Below are positions 9,494-15,575 of a stretch of DNA of 52,545 nt, in pieces (the first letter of the stretch is position 1; each line of letters starts with the position of its first letter). The notes below the pieces were generated by a model. That model was not told the origin of the DNA, ran no database searches, and saw only the letters and a list, made by a program, of their open reading frames with translations. A program made the position numbers and the translations under genes. Where the stretch lies: IMG/VR virus record IMGVR_UViG_3300033144_004328, positions 1 to 52,545 of that record. One strand, given 5' to 3'. The DNA comes from a virus.

Positions 9494-9740
9494 CTGGTTT
9501 GCGGCCGGGATTTTTGAGATGTTTGAGACGCGCCAAAAGGAAGCAGGTACTAGAGCCTTTAGGCACCCGGTAACCGGCATTGCGTCTAGGGTGGGTAAAT
9601 AAGGTCGGACAGTAGTTCCACGGTGGTGGGGCCGTGGCCGTTCTACGTGGCAGTGCCATCACAGAAAGGGGTAAGAGGCGGGTCATGATCTATAAAGGAT
9701 TGTGGCCCGTCTCCCCATGTCCGCTCTCTTTTAGCTACTG
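9494..9740 (+). ncRNA. Candidate structured RNA with a three-way junction
   Basis: No gene fits these bases, but they fold well by eye. AGACGC (9526-9531) pairs with GCGTCT (9582-9587) and closes two hairpins. One is GCCAAAAGG (9532-9540) with CCTTTAGGC (9556-9564), with one A-A mismatch. The other is CCGG (9567-9570) with CCGG (9574-9577). Downstream are CCACGG/CCGTGG near 9620-9640 and an 11-pair stem with G-U pairs near 9685-9713. The motif at 9271 would transcribe it. No known RNA class was recognised and no tRNA or tmRNA signature is visible. Confidence 0.4.
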
Positions 9741-9744
9741 ATCT

Positions 9745-9754
9745 TGGTATAAGA
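9745..9754 (+). promoter_or_regulatory. Promoter-like motif TGGTATAAGA with duplicated leader
   Basis: The motif sits 24 bases before the ATG at 9778. Its surroundings, from TGATCTTG through AATAGCGAAAAGGGGA, are almost the same as at 34709-34745, so the two leaders are copies of one regulatory cassette. Confidence 0.65.
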
Positions 9755-9777
9755 ACAATAGCGAAAAGGGGATTACG

Positions 9778-10143
9778 ATGCACATCATGACCGACAGGCT
9801 CATCGAGCTGCTCCGGGGAAACCCGGATCCGTTCGACGAGAATCCGAACAGTGAGACGACGCTCTCGATCTTCCGCGTCAATGCGGGAGAGAGCATCGTT
9901 CACCTTTGCATCTCAATGGGGCTCCCAGCCCTCTTGTACTACGAGGAGCACCCCAACCGCGGCTCGCTCACCCTGTACCTGAGCGAGGATGCGGCGCGGC
10001 GCATAGTCTCCGCCATCGGACAGGACAGGGACGACGACCAGCCTCGGCGGCACAGTGCTGTCGAGACGCAGATGGAGCATGAGTTCAGGCGACTCGTGCC
10101 TCCGCGGTCGCGTCACTTGGCCGAGCTCGTCTTTGGCGGGTGA
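9778..10143 (+). CDS. Unrecognised acidic phage protein (121 aa)
   Basis: The start follows its own promoter-like motif and a purine-rich AAAAGGGGA. The N-terminal half is a small alpha/beta fold (LSIFRVNAGESIVHLCIS strand-helix-strand), then TLYLSEDAARRIVSAIG, a strand-helix ending, and a charged tail with HEFRRLVPPRSRHL. No family was recognised. It stands alone between a promoter and a strong terminator, so it is a monocistronic unit, the only one in this regulatory stretch. Confidence 0.7.
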   Translation: MHIMTDRLIELLRGNPDPFDENPNSETTLSIFRVNAGESIVHLCISMGLPALLYYEEHPNRGSLTLYLSEDAARRIVSAIGQDRDDDQPRRHSAVETQMEHEFRRLVPPRSRHLAELVFGG

Positions 10144-10175
10144 TCCCACTACAGAAGTAGCCCCTTCGCTAGGGG

Positions 10176-10232
10176 CCACGGGCAGAGGGGTCGGCGAAGT
10201 ATTGCCCCTCCACCCGTGGTCCCTGGTTTTTA
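10176..10232 (+). terminator. Rho-independent terminator
   Basis: CCACGGG pairs with CCCGTGG and, inside it, GAGGGG pairs with CCCCTC, giving a long stem. A TTTTT run follows after seven bases. It ends the unit starting at 9745. A smaller hairpin (GCCCCT/AGGGGC) lies just before it at 10160-10175. Confidence 0.75.
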
Positions 10233-10304
10233 GTGGGTCATTGCCATTGGGCACTCACATGGGTAGAGTTGGGTCGTCACCTCCATCTTGATCCCATGTG
10301 ACGC

Positions 10305-10339
10305 ACCCCTGGGCCTTACGGGTCCAGGGGTATTCTTTT
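10305..10339 (+). terminator. Second plus-strand terminator
   Basis: ACCCCTGG pairs with CCAGGGGT around a short loop, followed by ATTCTTTT. It backs up the terminator 70 bases upstream and protects the convergent minus-strand block from read-through. Confidence 0.75.
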
Positions 10340-10344
10340 GCATA

Positions 10345-10382
10345 GCTAAGCAAAGGGCCCCAGGATAATCATCCCGGGGCCC
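10345..10382 (-). terminator. Minus-strand terminator
   Basis: GGGCCCC (10355-10361) pairs with GGGGCCC (10376-10382) and continues inward with GGAT/ATCC. On the minus strand it is followed by TTTGCTT. It faces the plus-strand terminators, as expected between converging transcription units. Confidence 0.6.
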
Positions 10383-10569
10383 ATCAAACCGAACGTAAGT
10401 ATGCGAGAGTGGTGCTTATGGGTTTATCTAGCACATTGGCTGAGCCCTCCGAGGGTTAGGATCATGAGGTGTTTTTTATCTCGCCCGTGACGGGCGCTGT
10501 CTTGCCGGGCTTTTCCCGGCGCGGAGCATGGTCCACCTCCGTAGTGATGGAACTGCCCAGTTGCATCAT
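10383..10569 (-). other. Gene-free stretch; possible small minus-strand transcript
   Basis: No convincing gene is present. On the minus strand a promoter-like motif at 10570-10579 precedes GGAGGTGGACC and an ATG that opens only a 17-codon basic ORF. Two compact hairpins follow, GCCGGG-AAAA-CCCGGC and GCCCGTCACGGGC, then A-rich sequence and the terminator at 10345. This could be a small RNA or a tiny leader gene. Confidence 0.35.
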
Positions 10570-10579
10570 TCTTGTATCA
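10570..10579 (-). promoter_or_regulatory. Promoter-like motif TGATACAAGA (minus)
   Basis: It matches the repeated phage motif in nine of ten positions and lies immediately after the stop codon of the gene ending at 10577. Its only targets are the short stretch and hairpins down to 10345. Confidence 0.45.
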
Positions 10580-11059
10580 CTTCTTGCGGGGCTTTTCAAA
10601 CCAGAGCGGATCAATGCCGGACTCCAGCTTGTCGGGCAGGAGGACGTCGAGTATCGGCGGCTCGGGGAGACCTGCTGGAGGTATCTCTTCGATGGTGTCC
10701 TCGTCGTCGCGGACCTTGGAGGGAGCGACCTTGACGGGCTTCTCCTTCTTCTCGCCGTGGAGGTAGGCCTCGAGGAGCTCGAGGAGCTGGTGCCAGTCAT
10801 ACTCCCCGCCGCCAGCGACGTACGTCAGGAACTCTGCTTCATGCGGCTCCCACTCCACGCCGGGGTCATTGAGGGCGTGCTCCGCCATTTCGATTGGTGA
10901 CATGTCGCCTAGATACAACTCGAGCTCGTTGAGCCCCGACCCTGGGTCAGGACCCGGCTTCAGGACCTTCAGGACCTGGAACGGGTCAGGCGGTTGAGGC
11001 TTCATGTCCTCGAACACTCTCAGTAGGAGGTCAGGATCAAACTCATCCACTTTGGTCAT
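10577..11059 (-). CDS. Acidic phage protein (160 aa)
   Basis: The ATG overlaps the end of the preceding gene by 17 bases, with CGGAG before it. The protein is acidic and helical in its first 110 residues (DPDLLLRVFEDMKPQPP, then EMAEHALNDPGVEWEPHEAEF), followed by a Lys-rich patch and a Pro-rich tail. No domain was recognised. It is the last gene of the minus-strand operon read from 11900. Confidence 0.7.
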   Translation of the reverse strand: MTKVDEFDPDLLLRVFEDMKPQPPDPFQVLKVLKPGPDPGSGLNELELYLGDMSPIEMAEHALNDPGVEWEPHEAEFLTYVAGGGEYDWHQLLELLEAYLHGEKKEKPVKVAPSKVRDDEDTIEEIPPAGLPEPPILDVLLPDKLESGIDPLWFEKPRKK

Positions 11060-11285
11060 CCCGTTGCTCCGCTAGGTACTTGTAGAACCACGCCACCGAT
11101 TCAGGGTCTTCTGTTGCGAGCTGTGTCATCCTCATCATGTGCAGCTCGATCATGCCCTGAACTATCTCAGTGACAGAGACGTGGGTGTTGAGCTCGCGCT
11201 TCAGGCGCTGCTGCTCTTGATTCAGAAAGCGGGATTGCTCCCTGGTGACGACGACGACAAGCTGCCTGCCGTCAGCTTTTGGCAC
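11043..11285 (-). CDS. Possible ribbon-helix-helix DNA-binding protein (80 aa)
   Basis: It starts with GTG overlapping the previous stop, with TGAGG five bases before. The N-terminus RQLVVVVTREQSRFLNQEQQ reads as a beta strand plus helix. It is followed by VSVTEIVQGMIELHM, the helix-turn-helix spacing typical of CopG/Arc-type ribbon-helix-helix proteins. Such proteins are usually dimeric repressors or antitoxins. No toxin partner is obvious: the neighbours at 10577 and 11272 are unrecognised. It may autoregulate the motif at 11891. Confidence 0.55.
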   Translation of the reverse strand: MPKADGRQLVVVVTREQSRFLNQEQQRLKRELNTHVSVTEIVQGMIELHMMRMTQLATEDPESVAWFYKYLAEQRDDQSG

Positions 11286-11871
11286 GTGGCCTCAGTGGGA
11301 TGACCCCAGGCGGGAACTCACCCATTTTCACGTCAGTCCCCTCAAGAACGATGGTACCCGCATCGATCATGGCTTTGCGGTCACTCTCGATGTCTGCCTT
11401 GAGGTCGGTGATTGCGGTCCAATACATGCCGACATGGTCTGGGTTGTCACGCCCAGCCACGCCGCGTATCAGGAAGTTGTTCTCGACTAGGGCCCGTATC
11501 GCACCGGCTATGCCCAAGGTATCGAACTTCATGCCCTCTGGTAGGGCATTGGCGACGGCTTGGTTCAAGATCGTCGCGGATACGGGACGGCCCGTAACCT
11601 CGAATAGCACATCGCATTCGTCGAGGATGATGCGCTCCAGCTCTGAGAGGCGCTCGGCTCTGGCTAGAAGCTGCTCCTCCACCAGTCGGTGCTTGGCCCA
11701 GAACAGCCCGAGCTGTGTCACAGTGGTCTCGCCGCGAATGTACTCGAGGTTCTCGGCGTCTCCCTTTATGGATTTCTGGAGGTCCTCGGCCATTTTCAAC
11801 AGGTCGCCGTACCTCTTGGACAAAGCATGCAGGCAACAGATCGCTTGTTCTGTCTTGCCGTCGGGTTTCAT
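11272..11871 (-). CDS. Coiled-coil plus winged-helix-like protein (199 aa)
   Basis: The start has GAGGAGAC in front and a promoter-like motif 20 bases upstream. Residues 1-85 are helical and coiled-coil-like with heptads of Leu. Residues 90-150 (VSATILNQAVANALPEGM, then GIAGAIRALVENNFLIRG) resemble a winged helix ending in a YW-containing strand. The tail is acidic then basic. It may bind nucleic acid as a dimer; function is unknown. Confidence 0.65.
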   Translation of the reverse strand: MKPDGKTEQAICCLHALSKRYGDLLKMAEDLQKSIKGDAENLEYIRGETTVTQLGLFWAKHRLVEEQLLARAERLSELERIILDECDVLFEVTGRPVSATILNQAVANALPEGMKFDTLGIAGAIRALVENNFLIRGVAGRDNPDHVGMYWTAITDLKADIESDRKAMIDAGTIVLEGTDVKMGEFPPGVIPLRPRAKS

Positions 11872-11890
11872 GTAAGTCTCCTCTCGGGTT

Positions 11891-11900
11891 TCTTGTACCC
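11891..11900 (-). promoter_or_regulatory. Promoter-like motif GGGTACAAGA (minus)
   Basis: The motif lies 20 bases before the ATG at 11871, with GAGAGGAGAC between. It starts the three-gene run 11871 to 10577. It shows that the motif class serves both strands. Confidence 0.6.
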
Positions 11901-11902
11901 GA

Positions 11903-12466
11903 TCAGAGCTGCTTCCACGCGGAGTATGCCTGCCACACGACTTGCGCCGACGTCCTGGGGTTCCCTTGCTCAGCTTCCTCGATGCGCTTCTCCAGTGTTT
12001 GGAGGATCAGTACCGCGGAGCTGACGCCGTACTTCTTGAACTGGTCGATGCGGCGCTTCATCCATTTCTCATGCCGGGCCCGCTCCGGGAAGCAGAGTAT
12101 CTCAGCCTGCACGGCTTCGGACTCATAGAACATCCGCCAGTTCGGGTTGAAGACATAGCGCAAGGCCATGAGGGGGCCGTGTGATTGCACTGCATGAGCT
12201 AGCTCGTGGACCATGAACGGGGACGGCTCCATGCCCCAGTCCCATCCTGGGTGGTCGTAGATCGTTGTTCCGATGGTGGTGCCGTACCCTCCCATGAATG
12301 ACTCATCCCGCTCCGTGTCGGGGTCGTCCTTGATGTTGGTGATCTTCAGGGCGTTCAGGATGGTGAGACAGAACGCGATGAGCTTCATGAACCACGAGTT
12401 GTCTTTATCAACGAGCCGGATCTTACAGGTCGTCCGGCTGAAGTACGTCAAGAAGGATTCCTTCAT
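11903..12466 (-). CDS. HExxH zincin-like metallopeptidase domain protein
   Basis: This is a 187-residue protein. Residues 86-94 read VHELAHAVQ, the HExxH zinc-binding and catalytic motif (H87, E88, H91), and a glutamate-rich ESEAVQAE at 115-122 could supply the third ligand. A hydrophobic segment at 27-41 may be a membrane anchor or core helix. The region before the motif (FMGGYGTTIGTTIY) would form the edge strand of the active-site cleft. A zinc-dependent protease acting on host or phage proteins is likely from the motif, but related phage proteins are of unknown substrate. The start has AAGGAGATCG before ATG. Confidence 0.7.
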   Translation of the reverse strand: MKESFLTYFSRTTCKIRLVDKDNSWFMKLIAFCLTILNALKITNIKDDPDTERDESFMGGYGTTIGTTIYDHPGWDWGMEPSPFMVHELAHAVQSHGPLMALRYVFNPNWRMFYESEAVQAEILCFPERARHEKWMKRRIDQFKKYGVSSAVLILQTLEKRIEEAEQGNPRTSAQVVWQAYSAWKQL

Positions 12467-12482
12467 AATCGATCTCCTTGGC

Positions 12483-12492
12483 TCTGATACTA
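12483..12492 (-). promoter_or_regulatory. Degenerate promoter-like motif (minus)
   Basis: TAGTATCAGA, preceded by GTTAGTG, resembles the repeated motif with its TTAGTG lead. It lies 17 bases before the ATG at 12466 and directly after a terminator hairpin, the same layout as on the plus strand. Confidence 0.4.
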
Positions 12493-12499
12493 CACTAAC

Positions 12500-12523
12500 G
12501 GAAAGGGCCAGCGAAGCTGACCC
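12500..12523 (-). terminator. Minus-strand terminator
   Basis: On the minus strand GGGTCAGC-TTC-GCTGGCCC forms an eight-pair stem with one G-U pair, followed by TTTCC. It lies just after the gene ending at 12531 and before the next promoter-like motif. Confidence 0.6.
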
Positions 12524-12530
12524 AGTCCTT

Positions 12531-12734
12531 TCACTTCTTGGCGGCTAGCGCCGCCGCGGCTATCTCGTACGCTTGGCGTCCGAGGTTGCTGTCGCACGCC
12601 GGGCAGACCTTCACGTCTACCTCGACACCTGCCTTGGTTTGGTACCCATCACCATCGGCCATGGGGATGCAGAGGTTGCCGCAGCACTCACACACTGTGG
12701 TCATGGCGTCCTCAGGAATTCTTCCTAGTGCCAT
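12531..12734 (-). CDS. Zinc-ribbon protein (67 aa)
   Basis: An AGGAGAGATCA site marks the start. Two Cys pairs (CECCGN near residue 15 and CPAC near 44) form a zinc ribbon; the C-terminus is an Ala-rich helix. It overlaps the preceding gene by 23 bases. Such small ribbons in phages often touch nucleic acid or RNA polymerase, but nothing here is specific. Confidence 0.7.
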   Translation of the reverse strand: MALGRIPEDAMTTVCECCGNLCIPMADGDGYQTKAGVEVDVKVCPACDSNLGRQAYEIAAAALAAKK

Positions 12735-13047
12735 TGATCTCTCCTAGCGTGGCTTTTAGGGGGCCAGCTGATCTGTTCCACCCCATGGCGCATGCGTCTT
12801 CACGTCTGAGGACGGTCATGGCTACGAACTTGTTGGAGTCGAACTTGCCAGCGATGAAGACCGGCGCCTCGAGAGAGTCATGCCTGATCTCCACTAGGAT
12901 GTTCAAGTCCTTGTGGGTCTTGATGCGGGCTCTGCCTTCCTTGAAGCCTGCGTTGATTACTTGCGTGATGATGCTTACGGGGAGCTCTCCACCAACCCTC
13001 TCCTCCCACGACCTCCTGAAGTGCTCCGTCACATTGACGGCGATCAT
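12712..13047 (-). CDS. Unrecognised alpha/beta protein (111 aa)
   Basis: I chose the ATG at 13047 because CCCGGAGACACA precedes it; a GTG at 13071 is also in frame. It begins MIAVNVTEHFRRSWEERVG, then a helix and repeated beta strands (LNILVEIRH, APVFIAGKF, FVAMTVLRR). This resembles the small RNase/toxin-like folds that bear an HFxxSWxxR segment, but no catalytic set is certain. It is the first gene after a possible terminator. Confidence 0.65.
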   Translation of the reverse strand: MIAVNVTEHFRRSWEERVGGELPVSIITQVINAGFKEGRARIKTHKDLNILVEIRHDSLEAPVFIAGKFDSNKFVAMTVLRREDACAMGWNRSAGPLKATLGEINGTRKNS

Positions 13048-13067
13048 TGTGTCTCCGGGGTGATGCC

Positions 13068-13100
13068 ACACGAAAAAGGTTCAGCTTTCGCCTCAACCGC
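13068..13100 (-). terminator. Weak minus-strand hairpin and T run
   Basis: On the minus strand an imperfect GGTT...AACC stem with a GGC-GAAA-GCT tip is followed by TTTTT. It could end the two-gene run from 13878 to 13164. Mismatches make it uncertain. Confidence 0.35.
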
Positions 13101-13163
13101 TCGTCGCGTGAGCTCGGTTACTCACCTGTCTCTAGATACATAGATCTTATGCCTCTTTTTCTT

Positions 13164-13562
13164 TCATTTTTTCACTTTGATCGGGGAGCCGTACTTCACT
13201 GTGGAGCCGGGCTTGTACGAATCGAAATTGTGCTCGGCTTGTGTCGTTGCATCGATCACGGCGTCGACGAACTCGTCGACCCTGTCGAGGTGGATGTTGT
13301 AGCAGCACCCGTAGTGCTCTACCAACAGGAGCGTGATCTCCTGTTCCGTCTCGTTGTAAGAGATTCTGCGGAACACTTCCGCCAACTCAGTACCAGGGGG
13401 CGGTACTGGCCTACCGGCTAGAAGTGCGTCTTTGTAGTCGAGGATCGCTCTACCGATCTTGCTCGCCTCCTCCGCTTTCTCGGCCCTGCTCAGCCTCGGG
13501 TTGTCGAAGAACCTGAACAGGACGCTCGTCCCGCTCGCCGATATCATCTCGTGAAATTTCAT
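13164..13562 (-). CDS. Unrecognised phage protein (132 aa)
   Basis: The ATG has GATGGAGGGGCCGC before it and lies 113 bases inside the preceding gene. The first half is helical and charged, then PPPGTELAEVFRRISYNE and beta strands (EQEITLLLVEHYGCCYNIHL), then a helix DEFVDAVIDATTQA. No family was recognised. The long overlap with the gene ending at 13450 is unusual for this genome. Confidence 0.62.
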   Translation of the reverse strand: MKFHEMISASGTSVLFRFFDNPRLSRAEKAEEASKIGRAILDYKDALLAGRPVPPPGTELAEVFRRISYNETEQEITLLLVEHYGCCYNIHLDRVDEFVDAVIDATTQAEHNFDSYKPGSTVKYGSPIKVKK

Positions 13563-13878
13563 GCGGCCCCTCCATGATGTGGCCCAACTCCTTCATTCTG
13601 CGGAGACCCTTCTGCAATAGGAACGCCGCCTCTTCTATGAGCTCCGTGGATAGCAGCTGGCCGCCGCATAGCACGGATACGATCATCATGTCCATGACAG
13701 ACTCGACGTACTGGGCGTCGCCATCAGTCCCTGGCATGAAATCAGACCAGTCCAGGAAGACGTAGAATTGGAATGTGTCTCCTTTACCGACTGCATCTAT
13801 GGTGATTGGGGGTATACCGTCAGCGCGCCACACTCTTCCTCTGGTGTCCAGGAAAGTGGCGACTTCATCGTAGGTCAC
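13450..13878 (-). CDS. Unrecognised phage protein (142 aa), doubtful C-terminus
   Basis: It starts with GTG after CTAAGGAGGCATC. The first 105 residues look real: beta strands around TFQFYVFLDWSDFM and a hydrophobic helix MDMMIVSVLCGGQLL. The last 38 residues (Arg/Glu/Gln/Gly-rich) have the look of another frame and overlap the downstream gene by 113 bases. The natural stop may have been lost by mutation or a sequence error. It is the first gene of the minus block, served by the divergent motif at 13904. Confidence 0.55.
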   Translation of the reverse strand: MTYDEVATFLDTRGRVWRADGIPPITIDAVGKGDTFQFYVFLDWSDFMPGTDGDAQYVESVMDMMIVSVLCGGQLLSTELIEEAAFLLQKGLRRMKELGHIMEGPHEISRDDIGERDERPVQVLRQPEAEQGRESGGGEQDR

Positions 13879-13903
13879 GATGCCTCCTAAGGGGGTTCGA
13901 GGT

Positions 13904-13913
13904 CCTTATACCA
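13904..13913 (-). promoter_or_regulatory. Promoter-like motif TGGTATAAGG (minus, divergent)
   Basis: It lies 25 bases before the GTG at 13878 and faces away from the plus-strand copy at 13938. The two share an inverted repeat, CCACG and CGTGG, near 13911-13940. Confidence 0.6.
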
Positions 13914-13937
13914 CGGATCGATGAATGGTCTGCTTCG

Positions 13938-13947
13938 TGGTACAAGA
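13938..13947 (+). promoter_or_regulatory. Promoter-like motif TGGTACAAGA (divergent)
   Basis: It is followed by GAATAGCGATCCGATGGAG and the ATG at 13972. The AATAGCGA just after the motif is also found after the copies at 9745 and 34716, suggesting a conserved transcript start region. Confidence 0.65.
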
Positions 13948-13971
13948 GAATAGCGATCCGATGGAGTCCTC

Positions 13972-14433
13972 ATGACTAAGCAAGGCGTGAAGTTCTGTCC
14001 TACATGCGGTCACAACGACGAGCTCGAGAAGGTGTGGCCAAGCTCAGGAGGTGGGCATACAGAAACCTGGAAATGCAAGCACTGTGGCGAGGTCTGGCAC
14101 CACCAGAGGGCGGGAACCCGTCCTGGTGTGGGCCTCAAGGAGAAGTACACCGTCCTCAAGGGGGACGGAGAGCCCATGGAGGGGCCTAGCTTCGTCTTGG
14201 TCCTGACTGATGATGCAGCGAAGGCTGCGCTCAGGGCGTATGCCATGGCTACCCTCAACTCCGACCTGGCGTCCGACATCAGGAACATCTTGGCTGACAT
14301 GTCGAGGCACCCTGATCGGTACCCAGACGCTGGAGACGAGGGTCGGCTCAACGCTGGTGTGAAGTACCGTGCTTTTGAGCAGGGTACAGCCGGCAGTATC
14401 TTCATCATGAAGCCCGGCTTCGAGGAAGATTGA
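13972..14433 (+). CDS. Zinc-ribbon protein (153 aa)
   Basis: The N-terminus has a clear ribbon: CPTCG at about residue 9 and CKHCG at about 35, followed by WHH. Residues 75-110 form a helical domain (DDAAKAALRAYAMATLNSDL) and the tail is polar. It is the first gene of the plus-strand accessory block and shares its stop with the next gene's ATG (TGATG). A nucleic-acid-binding role is plausible from the ribbon only. Confidence 0.72.
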   Translation: MTKQGVKFCPTCGHNDELEKVWPSSGGGHTETWKCKHCGEVWHHQRAGTRPGVGLKEKYTVLKGDGEPMEGPSFVLVLTDDAAKAALRAYAMATLNSDLASDIRNILADMSRHPDRYPDAGDEGRLNAGVKYRAFEQGTAGSIFIMKPGFEED

Positions 14434-14762
14434 TGAACGTCGTCTGCCTAAACTGTGGAGTCCCGATCTACAACTGTACCATCGTTGGAGAGGTATATTC
14501 TGGGACGAAGGTAGAGGCGCACCATTTCGTACCGCTGCGTGATGACGTCCCGCAGCCTACAGACACCCAGGAGATGCGTTGTCCGTTGTGCGGCGAGTTC
14601 TTCTGCAAGATCGGCACCAATGTCAAGGGGGACGGAGCAGTCCTCCTCAAGCTCGAGGGTGGGGCGTGGTGGCCACATCCACCTGTGGAAAAGAGGGTTG
14701 ACCAACGCCCTCGATCTGTTATTCTGAACGATGAACCACGGGATCGATCCAAAGGAGAGTGA
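14433..14762 (+). CDS. Zinc-ribbon protein (109 aa)
   Basis: The ATG overlaps the previous TGA, with CGAGGAAGATTG before it. CLNCG near residue 6 and CPLCGEFFC near 50 form the ribbon; PLRDDVPQP lies between. The tail is Arg-rich and overlaps the promoter and ribosome-binding site of the H1-like gene, so the end of this gene doubles as regulatory DNA. No family was recognised. Confidence 0.65.
   Translation: MNVVCLNCGVPIYNCTIVGEVYSGTKVEAHHFVPLRDDVPQPTDTQEMRCPLCGEFFCKIGTNVKGDGAVLLKLEGGAWWPHPPVEKRVDQRPRSVILNDEPRDRSKGE
14698..14726 (+). promoter_or_regulatory. Possible promoter of the H1-like gene
   Basis: TTGACC followed after 16 bases by TATTCT resembles a sigma-70 promoter. The local GATCTGTTATTCTGAAC also loosely echoes the repeated phage motif GATCTTGGTATAAGAAC. 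Either way the H1-like gene seems to have its own start and a terminator behind it. Confidence 0.4.
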
Positions 14763-14763
14763 C

Positions 14764-15510
14764 ATGGGTACCGCAGCAGACGCGCTACGAGCGCGCAAGA
14801 AGGCTTCGGCCAAGAAGGCCGGGTCGAAGAACAACGGACAGACGTCCCCCGCAAAGGCAGCGCCGAGGAAGGCCAGGAAGGCCACCAAGAAGGCCGCTGC
14901 CAAGCCCAAGGCGAAAGCCGCTTCCAAGAAGGCGGCCAAGAAGACCACCACCAAGACCACCAAGGCGAAAGCCGCCCCCAAGAAGACGGCCCCCAAGAAG
15001 GCCGAAGTCGAGCGCACCTTCGACAGGGACCGCAACGACGGGCTCAGGCCCGTGGAGCGTCAGGTCCTCTCCATCATCGAGAAGGGTGGTGGCGAGATGA
15101 GCATCCTGAACATCGCTGCCAAGCTCTTCAAGAAGAAGGCCGTGGACATCCCTCGAGAGGGCCCTGGCTCGGTGAGGGTGGTGCGCAACGCCATCCGCAA
15201 GCCGGCGGAGTACGGCCTCCTGGACTGGAACCGCAAGGCGGGTCGGGGCATCGTGAAGCTGCTCCCCGCCTTCAAGAAGTCCGGCCTCAAGGCCGCGGAG
15301 CGCTACATGGAGAGGGCTCGCAAGGCTGGCAAGGACGATGAGGCTCCGAAGGCCCCCAAGAAGGCTAAGAAGGCCACGAAGAAGGCGGCCAAGGCTGCCC
15401 CCAAGAAGGCCGCGAAGAGCAAGAAGGCGCCGAAGAAGGGCACCAAGAAGGCCGCTCCCAAGAAGACGGCGCGGAAGAAGCCCGCCAAGAAGGCCAAGGG
15501 GAAGAAGTAG
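14764..15510 (+). CDS. Histone-H1-like DNA-condensing protein with winged-helix core
   Basis: This is a 248-residue protein with an AAAGGAGAGTGAC site. It has three parts. Residues 1-82 are a Lys/Ala/Pro tail of KKAAPKK-type repeats. Residues 90-168 read as a globular winged helix: RPVERQVLSIIEKGGGEMSI, then NIAAKLF, then VRNAIRKPAEYGLLDW and a final strand GRGIVKLLP. Residues 190-248 are a second Lys/Ala/Pro tail. This is the plan of eukaryotic histone H1; bacterial H1-like proteins usually have only the tail or a different core. It should bind and compact DNA, either the phage genome or the host nucleoid. It is transcribed as a single-gene unit. The DNA is built of repeated AAGAAGGCC-type codons. 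Confidence 0.85.
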   Translation: MGTAADALRARKKASAKKAGSKNNGQTSPAKAAPRKARKATKKAAAKPKAKAASKKAAKKTTTKTTKAKAAPKKTAPKKAEVERTFDRDRNDGLRPVERQVLSIIEKGGGEMSILNIAAKLFKKKAVDIPREGPGSVRVVRNAIRKPAEYGLLDWNRKAGRGIVKLLPAFKKSGLKAAERYMERARKAGKDDEAPKAPKKAKKATKKAAKAAPKKAAKSKKAPKKGTKKAAPKKTARKKPAKKAKGKK

Positions 15511-15525
15511 GTACCCCTCCCGGGT

Positions 15526-15566
15526 AGAGGGTCGGCTCGGTTCGTCCGGGTCGGCCCTCTTTCTTT
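15526..15566 (+). terminator. Rho-independent terminator after H1-like gene
   Basis: AGAGGG (15526-15531) pairs with CCCTCT (15555-15560), with further CG pairs inside, followed by TTCTTT. It ends ten bases before the next ATG. Confidence 0.7.
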
Positions 15567-15575
15567 GGGATCACT

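Noticed and set aside
9494-9740. tRNA or tmRNA gene
   Set aside because: No T-arm (GTTCRANNC) or acceptor stem pairing was found, and no tmRNA end sequences are visible.
14764-15510. Direct repeats of AAGAAGGCC as a DNA repeat array
   Set aside because: They are simply the codons of the Lys/Ala tails; spacing is irregular and keeps the reading frame.
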